DNA of 64,000 nt from Oceanobacillus jordanicus (GTDB lineage Bacteria > Bacillota > Bacilli > Bacillales > Amphibacillaceae), in assembly GCF_022095695.1 (NCBI RefSeq), contig NZ_JAIFZM010000007.1, positions 62,001 through 126,000 on the forward strand. The letters are read 5' to 3'. Within the stretch, counting starts at the first letter, position 1, and each line of letters begins with the position of its first letter. This document shows positions 1 to 8,392 of the stretch, piece after piece. A model generated the notes under the pieces. That model had not been told where the DNA came from. It searched no databases and worked only from the letters and a program-made list of their open reading frames with translations. The position numbers and the translations under genes are program-made.

Positions 1-24
1 TTAAGTAAAGGGGGAGGGAAAGCG

Positions 25-852
25 ATGAAAAAAATCACGCTATTAAAAGCGTTTATCTATATTGCGCTAACTGTGCTAGTGATCATTTGTTTTGTTCCGT
101 TTTATATGATGATCGTGAATGCGACAAGGTCCAATTCTGAAATCTTACAAGGATTTACCTTAATTCCAGGGAGCGCCATTCTCGATAACTATCAAACACT
201 TATTAGTTACATGGATGTTTGGCGTGGGTTTACAAACAGTTTAATAGTAGCTGTTTCTGTCACGGTGTTGAATGCCTATTTCTCTGCTTTGACTGCCTTT
301 GCTCTTGTTGTCTATGAGTTTAAGTGGAAGAATATTATCTTCGTGTCGTTTTTGGTTATGATGATGGTGCCAGGCCAGCTAGGCTTGCTTGGCCTTTATG
401 ATTTAAGTGAAGCATTAGGCATGCTTGATTCTTATTGGCCATTGATTATCCCAGCCATTGCGGCACCATTTACCGTCTTTTTCTTCAGACAATATTTAAT
501 TACTACAATGCATACCTCCATATTGGAGGCAGGAAGGATCGACGGCGCAACAGAGCTTCATATGTTTCACCGAATCGTGCTGCCATTGTTAATGCCTGCC
601 ATTGCTACGATGGGGATCTTTACCTTTATTGGATCATGGAACAACTACATTACACCGTTAGTTATTTTGAGGTCGCCTGAACTATTTACGTTACCTGTCA
701 TGATGGGCGCACTCCGCGGCTCACCTGTTGCGATGAATCTGGGAGCCATGTATCTTGGCATCGCGATTTCCGTAGTACCGATCATGATTGCATTTCTATT
801 TTTATCCCGCTATATCATCAGCAGTATTACAGCTGGTGCGATTAAAGGATAA
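25..852 (+). CDS. Carbohydrate ABC transporter permease (MalG-type)
   Basis: Inner-membrane subunit of a sugar importer. The 275-residue protein has an N-terminal membrane anchor, about six hydrophobic helices, and the EAA loop that contacts the ATPase (EAGRIDGATELHMFHRIVLP, about residues 171-190). Length and motif fit the MalG/CUT1 family. The start follows a GGGGAGGG ribosome site. It is the last transporter gene of an operon that begins outside the window, and a beta-glucosidase gene follows 44 bases later, so the imported sugar is probably a beta-glucoside (inference). No ATPase gene is in view; such systems in Bacillaceae usually share an MsmX-type ATPase. Confidence 0.93.
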   Translation: MKKITLLKAFIYIALTVLVIICFVPFYMMIVNATRSNSEILQGFTLIPGSAILDNYQTLISYMDVWRGFTNSLIVAVSVTVLNAYFSALTAFALVVYEFKWKNIIFVSFLVMMMVPGQLGLLGLYDLSEALGMLDSYWPLIIPAIAAPFTVFFFRQYLITTMHTSILEAGRIDGATELHMFHRIVLPLLMPAIATMGIFTFIGSWNNYITPLVILRSPELFTLPVMMGALRGSPVAMNLGAMYLGIAISVVPIMIAFLFLSRYIISSITAGAIKG

Positions 853-896
853 CGTACAATAAAATATTTTTGTTTTTATATAGGAGGATGTTTAGA

Positions 897-2231
897 TTGA
901 AAAAATTCGACCCTGCATTTGTGTTTGGTACGGCAACTTCTTCCTACCAGGTGGAAGGAGCAGTGAATAAGGATGGTCGATCGCCGTCGATCTGGGACAC
1001 GTTCGCCGCTACGCCTGGGAAGGTTTACCAAGGGGATACCGGTGAAGTAGCCTGTGACCACTATCATTTATATAAAGAGGATGTACAGCTCATAAAGCAG
1101 TTAGGTGTAGAGAGCTATCGTTTCTCCATCGCCTGGCCGCGTATTTTCCCAAGCGAGGGAGAGTACAATGAGGCTGGGATGCAATTTTATAAAAATTTAA
1201 TTAGCGAATTAAAGGAACAGGGAATTAAGCCTGTTGTGACGCTTTATCACTGGGATCTACCCCAATGGGCTGAGGACAAGGGAGGCTGGGTGAACAGACA
1301 ATCTCTTGAATGGTTTTACACGTATGCGAAAAAAGTGTTTGAAGAATTAGATGGAGAAGTGGACAGCTGGATTACCCATAATGAACCGTGGTGTGCAGCA
1401 TTTCTCGGTTATCATCAAGGAGTTCACGCACCTGGCCATACAAATGTAGAAGAGGCATTGAAGGCGGCACATCATATTTTAGTGTCCCATGGGCAAGCAG
1501 TGAAATTATTGAAAGAAACCATGAAGTCTGAGACGCCAATTGGCATTACCTTAAATCTGAGCCCGATTTACCCAGTAAGCCAATCTTTTAATGATAAGAT
1601 TGCCGCAAATAATGCAGATGGTTATTCGAATCGCTGGTATTTAGATCCTATTTTTAAAGGGAGCTATCCAGCAGATATGGTCAATTTATTTTCTAAGTAT
1701 GTACATGATTTTTCCTTTATCCATGATGGGGATCTTACAGAAATCTCGGTAGCATGTGATTTCTTTGGCATTAATTATTACAGTCGCCAGCTGGTGGAGT
1801 TCACGAGTGCAGGAGATTTCATGTACCGGGGTGGACATTCCGATTATGCTAAAACAGGAATGGGCTGGGACGTGTCACCGAAGGAGTTCCAGGAGCTCAT
1901 TCGCCGTCTGAGAAAGGAGTATACCAATCTGCCAATTATCATTACAGAGAATGGTGCTTCCTATCCGGATGAACTCACAGTAGATGGGGCCGTCCATGAT
2001 CCCGAAAGAACGGATTATATAAAACAACACCTCCAAGCTATTGCGGAATTAAATGAGGAGGGAATGAATATTGCGGGATACTATGTTTGGTCCTTATTTG
2101 ATAATTTCGAGTGGGCGTATGGTTACGAAAAACGATTTGGCATTGTATACGTGGACTTCGAAACACAAAAGCGAACGTGGAAGGACAGTGCGAAATTCTA
2201 TCAATCTGTTGTAGAAAAAAGAGAAGTGTGA
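897..2231 (+). CDS. GH1 beta-glucosidase
   Basis: Cytoplasmic family 1 glycoside hydrolase that cleaves beta-glucosides to glucose. The acid/base glutamate lies in THNEPW (E163) and the nucleophile in ITENGAS (E351); the N-terminal FGTATSSYQVEGA motif is also typical. I chose TTG at 897 because AGGAGG at 882-887 is nine bases upstream; an in-frame ATG at 888 abuts that site. The resulting 444 residues match the family. It follows an ABC permease gene, so unphosphorylated disaccharides are the likely substrate, unlike the GH4 enzyme of the PTS operon at 49.4 kb. Exact specificity cannot be read from sequence. Confidence 0.93.
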   Translation: MKKFDPAFVFGTATSSYQVEGAVNKDGRSPSIWDTFAATPGKVYQGDTGEVACDHYHLYKEDVQLIKQLGVESYRFSIAWPRIFPSEGEYNEAGMQFYKNLISELKEQGIKPVVTLYHWDLPQWAEDKGGWVNRQSLEWFYTYAKKVFEELDGEVDSWITHNEPWCAAFLGYHQGVHAPGHTNVEEALKAAHHILVSHGQAVKLLKETMKSETPIGITLNLSPIYPVSQSFNDKIAANNADGYSNRWYLDPIFKGSYPADMVNLFSKYVHDFSFIHDGDLTEISVACDFFGINYYSRQLVEFTSAGDFMYRGGHSDYAKTGMGWDVSPKEFQELIRRLRKEYTNLPIIITENGASYPDELTVDGAVHDPERTDYIKQHLQAIAELNEEGMNIAGYYVWSLFDNFEWAYGYEKRFGIVYVDFETQKRTWKDSAKFYQSVVEKREV

Positions 2232-2280
2232 CTATACTAGATCTTATACTAGAAAGAAGTGCCTATCTAAAGGGAGAGTT

Positions 2281-2312
2281 AGCCTGGGCAGTTTGCATGT
2301 CCAGGCTTTTTA
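2281..2312 (+). terminator. Rho-independent terminator after GH1 gene
   Basis: A 10-bp stem (2281-2290 with 2298-2307, one G-T pair), seven-base loop and a T run. It closes the ABC/beta-glucosidase operon. Confidence 0.85.
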
Positions 2313-2383
2313 ATTTAGTGACTACGAACTGGAAGTATGGACTAACAACTAATATAGTTGGTCTGCTGAGATAGTAAAATGAG

Positions 2384-2412
2384 TTCGATTTTACAATGAA
2401 AAAGGATATAAT
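2384..2412 (+). promoter_or_regulatory. Putative SigA promoter of the GNAT gene
   Basis: TTCGAT at 2384-2389 and TATAAT at 2407-2412 are separated by 17 bases, about 85 bases before the GNAT start. The -35 is imperfect, the -10 perfect. Confidence 0.5.
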
Positions 2413-2496
2413 GGTAAAGAGAAAAAAGAAGGGACTGAACAATGCGCAGATATCAATATTCTACTCTCATATTCTATTAAAAACGGAGGAAGAAAA

Positions 2497-3027
2497 TTGA
2501 TTAACGAACTAATAACAAAACGATTAACGTTAAGAAAGATGCAAGAAAAGGATTCAGCCGGGCTGTTTGCAGTTTGGTCAGATCCATCTGTTACCAGATT
2601 CATGAATATTCCTGCATTTACAGGTGAAGATCAAGCGAAGGAAATGATTAACTTTTTAGCCGAGTTAGCGCATGAAAACAAAGCTCTCCGGTATACGATC
2701 CGCACGAAGGATAGTGGGCAAATTATTGGAAGTTGTGGTTATAACACAATCGACTTTGCAAACGGAAAAACAGAGCTGGGCTATGAGTTGGCAAAGGAAC
2801 ATTGGGGCAAAGGCTACGCCTCGGAAGCTATTCGTGAACTTATGAATTATGCATTTGAAGAATTAAACCTTCACCGTATCGAGGCGAAGGTGGAGCCTGA
2901 AAATAAGAATTCGATTCGTTTGTTACAAAATCTCGAGTTTACGTTTGAGGGGATTTTGCGTGATGCTGAGAAAGCAAAGGGGAGATTCGTCGACCTTGCC
3001 ATGTATGCGAAGTTAAGTACGGATTAA
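2497..3027 (+). CDS. GNAT N-acetyltransferase, RimJ/RimL type
   Basis: Transfers an acetyl group from acetyl-CoA to an amine, perhaps a protein N-terminus, amino acid or antibiotic; the target is unknown. The 176-residue protein begins with LITKRLTLRKM, typical of the RimJ/RimL branch, has the acetyl-CoA loop in ELGYELAKEHWGKGYASEAI, and ends with the N-S-I-R-L-L-Q helix of this family. It starts at TTG 2497, six bases after GGAGGA. It is a single-gene unit between a predicted promoter and a strong terminator. Confidence 0.88.
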   Translation: MINELITKRLTLRKMQEKDSAGLFAVWSDPSVTRFMNIPAFTGEDQAKEMINFLAELAHENKALRYTIRTKDSGQIIGSCGYNTIDFANGKTELGYELAKEHWGKGYASEAIRELMNYAFEELNLHRIEAKVEPENKNSIRLLQNLEFTFEGILRDAEKAKGRFVDLAMYAKLSTD

Positions 3028-3030
3028 TAA

Positions 3031-3063
3031 AAAGCCCCAATGCTAATGTAGCATTGGGGCTTT
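3031..3063 (+). terminator. Rho-independent terminator after GNAT gene
   Basis: AGCCCCAATGCTA pairs with TAGCATTGGGGCT around an ATG loop and is followed by T residues. Confidence 0.88.
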
Positions 3064-3136
3064 CCTGCTATGGGAACCTTTTTCGTGTGTTATTCGTACG
3101 TTAGGTAGAGAATGTTCCAGAAAAGGAGGCAATGGG

Positions 3137-3895
3137 ATGGAATGCTACATAGAAGAGACAGGTAATAAAGCCGGTCCTCTTATGCTTTTTGTCCACGGCG
3201 GTGGAGTAGGTGGTTGGATGTGGAATAATCAGCTAGATTATTTTACAGGTTACCATTGTGTTGTACCAGATTTACCAGAGCAGGGAAAAAGTAGTGAGAC
3301 CACTTCCTTCACGATAAGAAAAAGTGCAGAGCTTATTCTTGATTTAGTAGAAGAGAAGGCTGCTGGAAAGAAAGTGATCGTGGTTGGCTTTTCCCTTGGT
3401 GCCCAAATCATCGTACAAATGCTCAGTATGCGACCAGATATCATTGACTATGCCATGATTAATAGTGCGCTAGTTAGATCAATGCCACGATTAGAAGCTT
3501 TCATAGGCCCCGCTGTAAGAATGACGCATCCTCTGACCAAGCGGCGTTCCTTTGCTTTGGCCCAGTGCAAAACACTCGCCATTCCAAAGGAGTTATTCGA
3601 AACCTATTTTCAGGAAAGCAACAAAATGACGGCAGAGACATTGATAAGAATTTTGCAGGAAAATATGATGTTTTCAATGCCATTAGGGTTTAAGAATGCG
3701 AAAACGAAAATTCTTGTCACAGTAGGTGAGAAGGAAAGAGGTATCATGAGGAAATCAGCAGAGGACATTTTAACAAACAGTCAAAACGGACAGGGTATCA
3801 TTCTAGCGAAAGCAGGGCATGGTGCTCCGTTAGCAAATCCATCTCTTTTTAATTCCATACTAGATAAATGGTTAAAGGAAGATAGCAATAGCTAA
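3137..3895 (+). CDS. Alpha/beta-fold hydrolase
   Basis: Soluble serine hydrolase of unknown substrate. The oxyanion region FVHGGGVGG is near residue 20, the nucleophile elbow is GFSLG with S86, and the catalytic histidine is probably H228 in KAGHGAP; the acid may lie in VGEKERG. At 252 residues it is a minimal hydrolase domain with a short cap. ATG 3137 follows AAAGGAGG at 3122-3129. It stands alone between two unrelated genes. The family includes esterases, lactonases and dehalogenases, so I make no substrate claim. Confidence 0.85.
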   Translation: MECYIEETGNKAGPLMLFVHGGGVGGWMWNNQLDYFTGYHCVVPDLPEQGKSSETTSFTIRKSAELILDLVEEKAAGKKVIVVGFSLGAQIIVQMLSMRPDIIDYAMINSALVRSMPRLEAFIGPAVRMTHPLTKRRSFALAQCKTLAIPKELFETYFQESNKMTAETLIRILQENMMFSMPLGFKNAKTKILVTVGEKERGIMRKSAEDILTNSQNGQGIILAKAGHGAPLANPSLFNSILDKWLKEDSNS

Positions 3896-3951
3896 ATACA
3901 TACATCTTCTGCAAAAGGGTATACTCCCTATAAAAAAGGTGGTATACCATA

Positions 3952-4728
3952 ATGGAAAATAAAGTTGCAATCATTACAGGTGCAGGTTCTGGAATTGGCA
4001 GGGCTTCTGCTTTACAATTGGCTCGAGCTGGAGCAAAAGTGGCGTTATTTGATCTCAAAGAAGAAAACGCTACAAAAGTACAACAGGAAATTGAAAAAGA
4101 AGGCGGGGAAGCGATTGTCTGTGAGACAGATGTTTCCAAACCAGAACAGATGGAAGCAAGCTTTCAAAAGGTTTCCAGTAAATGGGGACGTTTAGATGCA
4201 GTGTTTGCCAATGCTGGGATCAACGGCACAGTCGCCCCCATTGAAGATTTAGACCCAGAGGAATGGGATAAGACATTGGAAACAAATCTCCGTAGCACAT
4301 TCCTATCAGTGAAATACGCTATACCACATATGAAAGATAATGGCGGCAGCATTGTGATCACAAGCTCCATCAATGGGAATCGTACCTTCACAGGTTTTGG
4401 CATGAGTGCATACAGCTCATCCAAGGCTGGACAGATGGCTTTCGGAAAAATGGCTGCGCTAGAGCTTGCGGAATATGGAATTAGAGTGAACATCATCTGC
4501 CCTGGAGCAATTGAAACAAATATCGGGAAAAACACATTTCCAGAAAAAGATAACCTTAAAAAGATCGAAATCCCAATTGAGTTTCCAGAAGGCGGCCAGC
4601 CACTCGAACATGGTGCAGGAAAGCCTGAGCAAGTGGCAAATCTCGTTCAATTCCTTCTATCAGACCAATCCAGCCATATTACAGGAACCGAACTATTCAT
4701 TGACGGAGCAGAGTCTTTGTTGAGATGA
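3952..4728 (+). CDS. Short-chain dehydrogenase/reductase (SDR)
   Basis: Classical NAD(P)-dependent oxidoreductase of 258 residues. The cofactor loop TGAGSGIG is at residues 9-16, NAGING supports the fold, and the catalytic YxxxK pair is Y154/K158 preceded by a serine in VITSSING. An acidic residue after the second strand (FDLKEEN) suggests NAD preference. The C-terminal part around residues 195-225 is slightly long and glycine/proline rich. Substrate unknown. It reads toward a 21-nt tandem repeat array just downstream, with no clear terminator between. Confidence 0.88.
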   Translation: MENKVAIITGAGSGIGRASALQLARAGAKVALFDLKEENATKVQQEIEKEGGEAIVCETDVSKPEQMEASFQKVSSKWGRLDAVFANAGINGTVAPIEDLDPEEWDKTLETNLRSTFLSVKYAIPHMKDNGGSIVITSSINGNRTFTGFGMSAYSSSKAGQMAFGKMAALELAEYGIRVNIICPGAIETNIGKNTFPEKDNLKKIEIPIEFPEGGQPLEHGAGKPEQVANLVQFLLSDQSSHITGTELFIDGAESLLR

Positions 4729-4756
4729 TGTGTGGGGAGAGAAACGATATCTTGTT

Positions 4757-4882
4757 AAAGTGAATCGTGAACAGCGGAAAGTGAATCCAAAGCGAGACAA
4801 AGTGAAACGAGAACAGCCAAAAGTGAAACCAAAGCGAGGCAAAGTGAATCGTGAATAGCAAATAGTGACGCATCACAGCCCA
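4757..4882. repeat. Six-unit 21-nt tandem array (array 1)
   Basis: Six consecutive units of exactly 21 bases start at 4757, 4778, 4799, 4820, 4841 and 4862. Each begins AAAGTGAA or a close variant, and alternate units resemble each other (TCGTGAACAGC versus CCAAAGCGAG), giving a 42-base super-period. It fills the gap between the SDR and dipeptidase genes. It is open on the complementary strand, but only as low-complexity heptads, and I do not regard it as coding. Confidence 0.9.
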
Positions 4883-4953
4883 AAATAGACGTACCTCTAA
4901 CCATCCTGCATAGTAAAACAATAAAATAATATAAAAAGGGGGGAAGCATCACG

Positions 4954-6360
4954 TTGAATATGAAATTATTCTATATCATCCTGTCTATTGTCCTCGTGCT
5001 TCCTAATTCAACAACATTGCTTAGCAATATGAAAGGGGGAATAGGGATGATGGGATCAAATACTGCAGAAATTATTGTGGATGGGCATCAGGATGCACTG
5101 TATAAATCAATAGACTCTGAGACTTGGTTGCCGACAACAGATCTCGGGAAAAATACAGATTTTGAAGTTGATATTCCGAAGTTGCAAAAAGGAGGATTAA
5201 ACGTCCCCTTTTTAGCTGCATATACACCAGGCTTTTATGGAAATGATGCGCGGAGCATAAGCCACACACTTGCGCAAATCTCCTCATTATATTGGACGGA
5301 AGAAAATAATGCCGAGCAGCTACAAATCGTTTCACATGCACCTGATATCCTTGCCACTGCAAATCGTGGCAAAATTGCAGCTGTCCCTACAATTGAAGGG
5401 GCTTATTCCTTGAATAAGGAAAATGCTCTAGAGCTAACTCGCCAATATCGTGATCTTGGCATAGCAGTAATGGGCTTTACGTGGAACTATTCGAATGCCC
5501 TTGGGGAAGGGGCCGATCAAATTTATGATGACCAGGAGAAAACGGCCTCATCAGGCGGTCTTACAGAACTTGGAGCGAAGGTAGTTAAAGAAATGAATAA
5601 GCTAGGGATGGCAGTGGATGTTTCCCATATGGCTGAGAGCACGTTTTGGGATGTCATGGAAACAACGAAGGCACCAGTTATTGCCACCCACTCTGGTGTT
5701 AAGGCATTAAAAGATCATCAGCGTAACCTAACAGATGAGCAACTCGTCGCATTAAAAGAAAATGGCGGTGTCATCGGGATTGTCTTTTATCCAGAATTTC
5801 TAACTGATTCGGGTGGAGCCACGATTTCTGATGTGGTAGATCACATTGATCATGCTGTTAAAATAATGGGAGTAGATCATGTTGCGATCGGCTCTGATTT
5901 TGATGGAGCTGAACTGCCTAGTGATATAAAGGACTCCAGTGAAATTGGAAAAATAAAAGAAGCACTGGCCGAACGAGGATACTCAGAGGAAGAGGTCAGC
6001 AAAATCATGGGCTTGAATACGTTGAGAGTGCTAAATGAGATCCAGGGAGCGGCAGATCGAGTGATCCGTGCCAAGGGGATTTCTATCATGCCTGAAGTAG
6101 AAATGGGAGAAAATCTTAATGAGCGAACACCTACCCTAACTGCGGAACTGAAGGTGGAGGAAGGAACAGAACTCGATCCGGAGAGCTTAAAAGTTATCGT
6201 AGACGGAATTCCAAACCCGGCAACGTATGATAAGAAATTAGCTACCATATCTTTTACACCTAAAGAACCATTGAAGGAAAAATTCCACGTTGTCACCTTC
6301 CTAGGTGCAGATAATGAAGGAAACGAGCAGAGGACGACGAGGATTTTTAGAGTGGAATAG
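4954..6360 (+). CDS. Membrane dipeptidase (peptidase family M19)
   Basis: Zinc dipeptidase related to renal dipeptidase. Metal-site motifs in order: VDGHQDAL, the glutamate in VPTIEGAY, VDVSHMAE, ATHSGVKALKDHQRN and IGSDFDGAE. The catalytic domain ends near RVLNEIQ, and about 95 further residues form a beta-rich tail not needed for catalysis. Two starts are plausible: TTG 4954 (after AAGGGGGG) adds a hydrophobic anchor, while ATG 5047 has its own AAAGGGGG site seven bases upstream and would give a cytoplasmic protein. Substrate is probably a dipeptide or related amide. Confidence 0.9.
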   Translation: MNMKLFYIILSIVLVLPNSTTLLSNMKGGIGMMGSNTAEIIVDGHQDALYKSIDSETWLPTTDLGKNTDFEVDIPKLQKGGLNVPFLAAYTPGFYGNDARSISHTLAQISSLYWTEENNAEQLQIVSHAPDILATANRGKIAAVPTIEGAYSLNKENALELTRQYRDLGIAVMGFTWNYSNALGEGADQIYDDQEKTASSGGLTELGAKVVKEMNKLGMAVDVSHMAESTFWDVMETTKAPVIATHSGVKALKDHQRNLTDEQLVALKENGGVIGIVFYPEFLTDSGGATISDVVDHIDHAVKIMGVDHVAIGSDFDGAELPSDIKDSSEIGKIKEALAERGYSEEEVSKIMGLNTLRVLNEIQGAADRVIRAKGISIMPEVEMGENLNERTPTLTAELKVEEGTELDPESLKVIVDGIPNPATYDKKLATISFTPKEPLKEKFHVVTFLGADNEGNEQRTTRIFRVE

Positions 6361-6452
6361 GTATGTGAGGGAAGATAGAAGAACAAAGTAATTATTCATA
6401 CTCCTAACGAGGTACTTATAGAAGATAACACGGAGTAGAAAATACAAAAACA

Positions 6453-6490
6453 GGTGCTAAACATACTAAACGAGACAGTATGTTAGCACC
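6453..6490 (+). other. Strong hairpin downstream of dipeptidase gene
   Basis: GGTGCTAAACATACT (6453-6467) pairs with AGTATGTTAGCACC (6477-6490) with one bulged A. No T run follows, so it may be an mRNA 3' structure or a weak terminator. The rest of 6361-6565 shows only a second small stem near 6513-6530. Confidence 0.55.
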
Positions 6491-6570
6491 GTAATAGTAA
6501 CCAAAGGCGGTGCCTGGATATTTAAATCCGGGCGTATTGTTTTAATGCAGTTAAACAAAAGAGTGTTTAC

Positions 6571-6718
6571 CCCGGTGCAACCTCCCGTAAGACTCCCACT
6601 TCAAAACATGAAGTGAAACCGTTAGTTTTTAGTGGGAGTAAACGGACGCTAACACCCCGATTCGTTCAACTAACAATCAGTGGGGGAAGAACGAATCCCC
6701 CGCTGATTGAAGTTTCAC
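6571..6718 (+). mobile_element. TTTAT-type structured repeat, copy A (type 1, 148 nt)
   Basis: Begins CCCGGTGCAA and ends GTTTCAC. It is flanked on both sides by TTTAC (6566-6570 and 6719-6723), consistent with a 5-base target duplication. Internal hairpins: ACTCCCACT with AGTGGGAGT, and AATCAGTGGGGG with CCCCCGCTGATT. The right flank supplies the stop codon of the membrane-protein gene on the minus strand. Confidence 0.85.
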
Positions 6719-6719
6719 T

Positions 6720-7292
6720 TTACACTATCTTCCTTTTAGATAAGCCAAGAATACCTGCGACTAAACAAGAAATACAGATTCCAAGTAGAAAGGTATAAGG
6801 GTTAAAGTATAGATAGTTTAGATGGATGCTTTTCCACCAAGTTAACCAATTATCAAGTGGATAGTAAAGCGCTTCTTTTATCGTTAAGACAAATTCCATT
6901 TGGGAAACAACTGAAAACCAAGTGACGGCTATCGTAATGGCAATGATAAGTAAACTAAACCAAGCTTTTTTCTTTGAGAGAATTTCAATAATCTTCATCG
7001 AAAAAACTATACAGAAAGAGATAAATAGTAGGAAGGAGATAAGGATATTTGGTATAAACGGGTTGCCATTTCCAGAACTGACCTCTGGGGATGGCGTCAT
7101 CAAATCATAGATGAGATAAAAATTAAGTACATTTATTACCAAAGAGATAAGGAGCATACGATTGTTAATGTCTTTTTTTATGACGAACCATTTTGTTAAT
7201 TTAACCATGATAAAAATGCCCATTGCAAGAGGTCCATATAAAATAATGAATATTAACATATCAGGTAATCCACTTAGTAAACCTTCCAATAC
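6720..7292 (-). CDS. Uncharacterised multi-pass membrane protein
   Basis: About 190 residues with five or six hydrophobic segments and short basic loops; I do not recognise a family. Reading starts at TTG 7292 (AAAGGGGTG about seven bases upstream); GTG 7298 is in frame but overlaps the ribosome site. The stop codon at 6720-6722 lies inside the TTTAC flank of repeat copy A, so that insertion left the coding sequence intact. Membrane-spanning nature is clear; function is unknown. Confidence 0.7.
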   Translation of the reverse strand, partial: VLEGLLSGLPDMLIFIILYGPLAMGIFIMVKLTKWFVIKKDINNRMLLISLVINVLNFYLIYDLMTPSPEVSSGNGNPFIPNILISFLLFISFCIVFSMKIIEILSKKKAWFSLLIIAITIAVTWFSVVSQMEFVLTIKEALYYPLDNWLTWWKSIHLNYLYFNPYTFLLGICISCLVAGILGLSKRKIV

Positions 7293-7507
7293 ATTCACCC
7301 CTTTATTAGTAGCTAACTAAATTACATCCAGTAGTTATATAAATTCTGCACAAAACAGCAAAATCCTGCTTGAAAGGATGCTCCTCAAGTATAAATGTAT
7401 AACTTATCAATAAGGAAATCCCTATATATTTTTACTTAGGATCATTATTCTTAACAAAACCTCGTGCTTTCTCACACTATCTACATCTACACCAGAACTC
7501 CTTCATA

Positions 7508-7687
7508 TTAATATATGCGTGCTAAAATCACCCAAGAAATGAAAATGGTACTAATCATTAACGCAGAAATAATATTTATGGCTTCTAGTGCGGATAGATG
7601 AATAACGTCACATTGAATAAGTATATTAAGGAGAGATGAGTAAAACAAGAATGCAAAGAATGAGAAAAACATCTTCCAAATAACCAT
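7508..7687 (-). CDS. Small two-helix membrane protein
   Basis: A 59-residue open frame beginning MVIWKMFFSFFAF and ending WVILARIY. It has two hydrophobic segments (about residues 3-24 and 32-57). The ATG is preceded on the minus strand by ATAGGGAAAA, a weak ribosome site. No family recognised. The surrounding stretches 7299-7507 and 7688-7892 show no other convincing gene. It could be a decayed remnant of a longer membrane gene. Confidence 0.4.
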   Translation of the reverse strand: MVIWKMFFSFFAFLFYSSLLNILIQCDVIHLSALEAINIISALMISTIFISWVILARIY

Positions 7688-7892
7688 TGAATATTTTCCC
7701 TATTTTTAAGGCAAGGGGAAGAGAAGGATTATAAGTACAACATATATGTAAAGTTCATTTGACGTTAAGGGTGTTTTACATTTTGTGTAGGTCTTAGTTT
7801 AATCCTCACAAAAGTTGGGAATTTGAAACCAATGAAGGAAGTTTTCCGTATGATACGTTAGAAATATTAATTTCATGGAAGGAGGAATATAG

Positions 7893-8303
7893 ATGACGAA
7901 TCGTATGATTGAAAGAATATTAGGTTCTGTTGGTGTTGTTATGGATTTTCTGTTCGCTATACTAGGCGCTATTCTCATAGTGGTAGTCAATCTAGGTATT
8001 GGCTGGTTCGGAGATTCCATTAATAGTGTGGAATGGGGTTTTGTCTCTAACATACTTTATATCGTAAATAATTTATTTTGGCTTCCAGTGCTAAGCTGTG
8101 TTGTTAGTTTTATTTTAGGACTTATTGCTGTAATGAAGGTGAAGCGTAACGCCAAGCTTGCCGGCGGATTATTTATCGCTTCCGCAGCCATTAGTAGTTG
8201 GCTCTTATTCACCGGAGTGGCGTTTCAGTCAATCTTATATTTGATTGCTGGAATTATGTGTTTTATCCGTAAAAATGAAGATGAGGCTGGCGTAAGAGTC
8301 TAA
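7893..8303 (+). CDS. DUF4064-like membrane protein
   Basis: A 136-residue protein with four hydrophobic segments, beginning RMIERILGSVGVVMDF and containing a glycine-rich third segment (AGGLFIASAAISSW). The pattern resembles the DUF4064 family of small Bacillus membrane proteins, whose function is unknown. The start follows GGAGGAA at 7879-7886, and a terminator follows the stop closely, so it is a single-gene unit. Confidence 0.72.
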   Translation: MTNRMIERILGSVGVVMDFLFAILGAILIVVVNLGIGWFGDSINSVEWGFVSNILYIVNNLFWLPVLSCVVSFILGLIAVMKVKRNAKLAGGLFIASAAISSWLLFTGVAFQSILYLIAGIMCFIRKNEDEAGVRV

Positions 8304-8308
8304 AGAAA

Positions 8309-8337
8309 AATCCGCACCTTAATGGCGCGGATTTTTT
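8309..8337 (+). terminator. Rho-independent terminator
   Basis: AATCCGC (8309-8315) pairs with GCGGATT (8327-8333), followed by six T residues. It ends the DUF4064-like gene. Confidence 0.85.
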
Positions 8338-8392
8338 CATACTTAATTTCCTGATAGGAGAAGACCAAGCTGTGCAAGCAATGGGCGTTACA

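Noticed and set aside
2111-2374. 87-codon frame overlapping the GH1 3' end
   Set aside because: It lies mostly within GH1 in another frame and crosses the operon terminator.
4697-4952. Minus-strand hydrophobic heptad frames over array 1
   Set aside because: Two overlapping frames are open at once with no start signal; explained by the 21-nt repeat.
6571-6718. Riboswitch or attenuator interpretation of the hairpin elements
   Set aside because: Copies occur on either side of genes, antisense to transcripts, inside an operon and inside a coding sequence, which does not fit a cis-regulatory leader.
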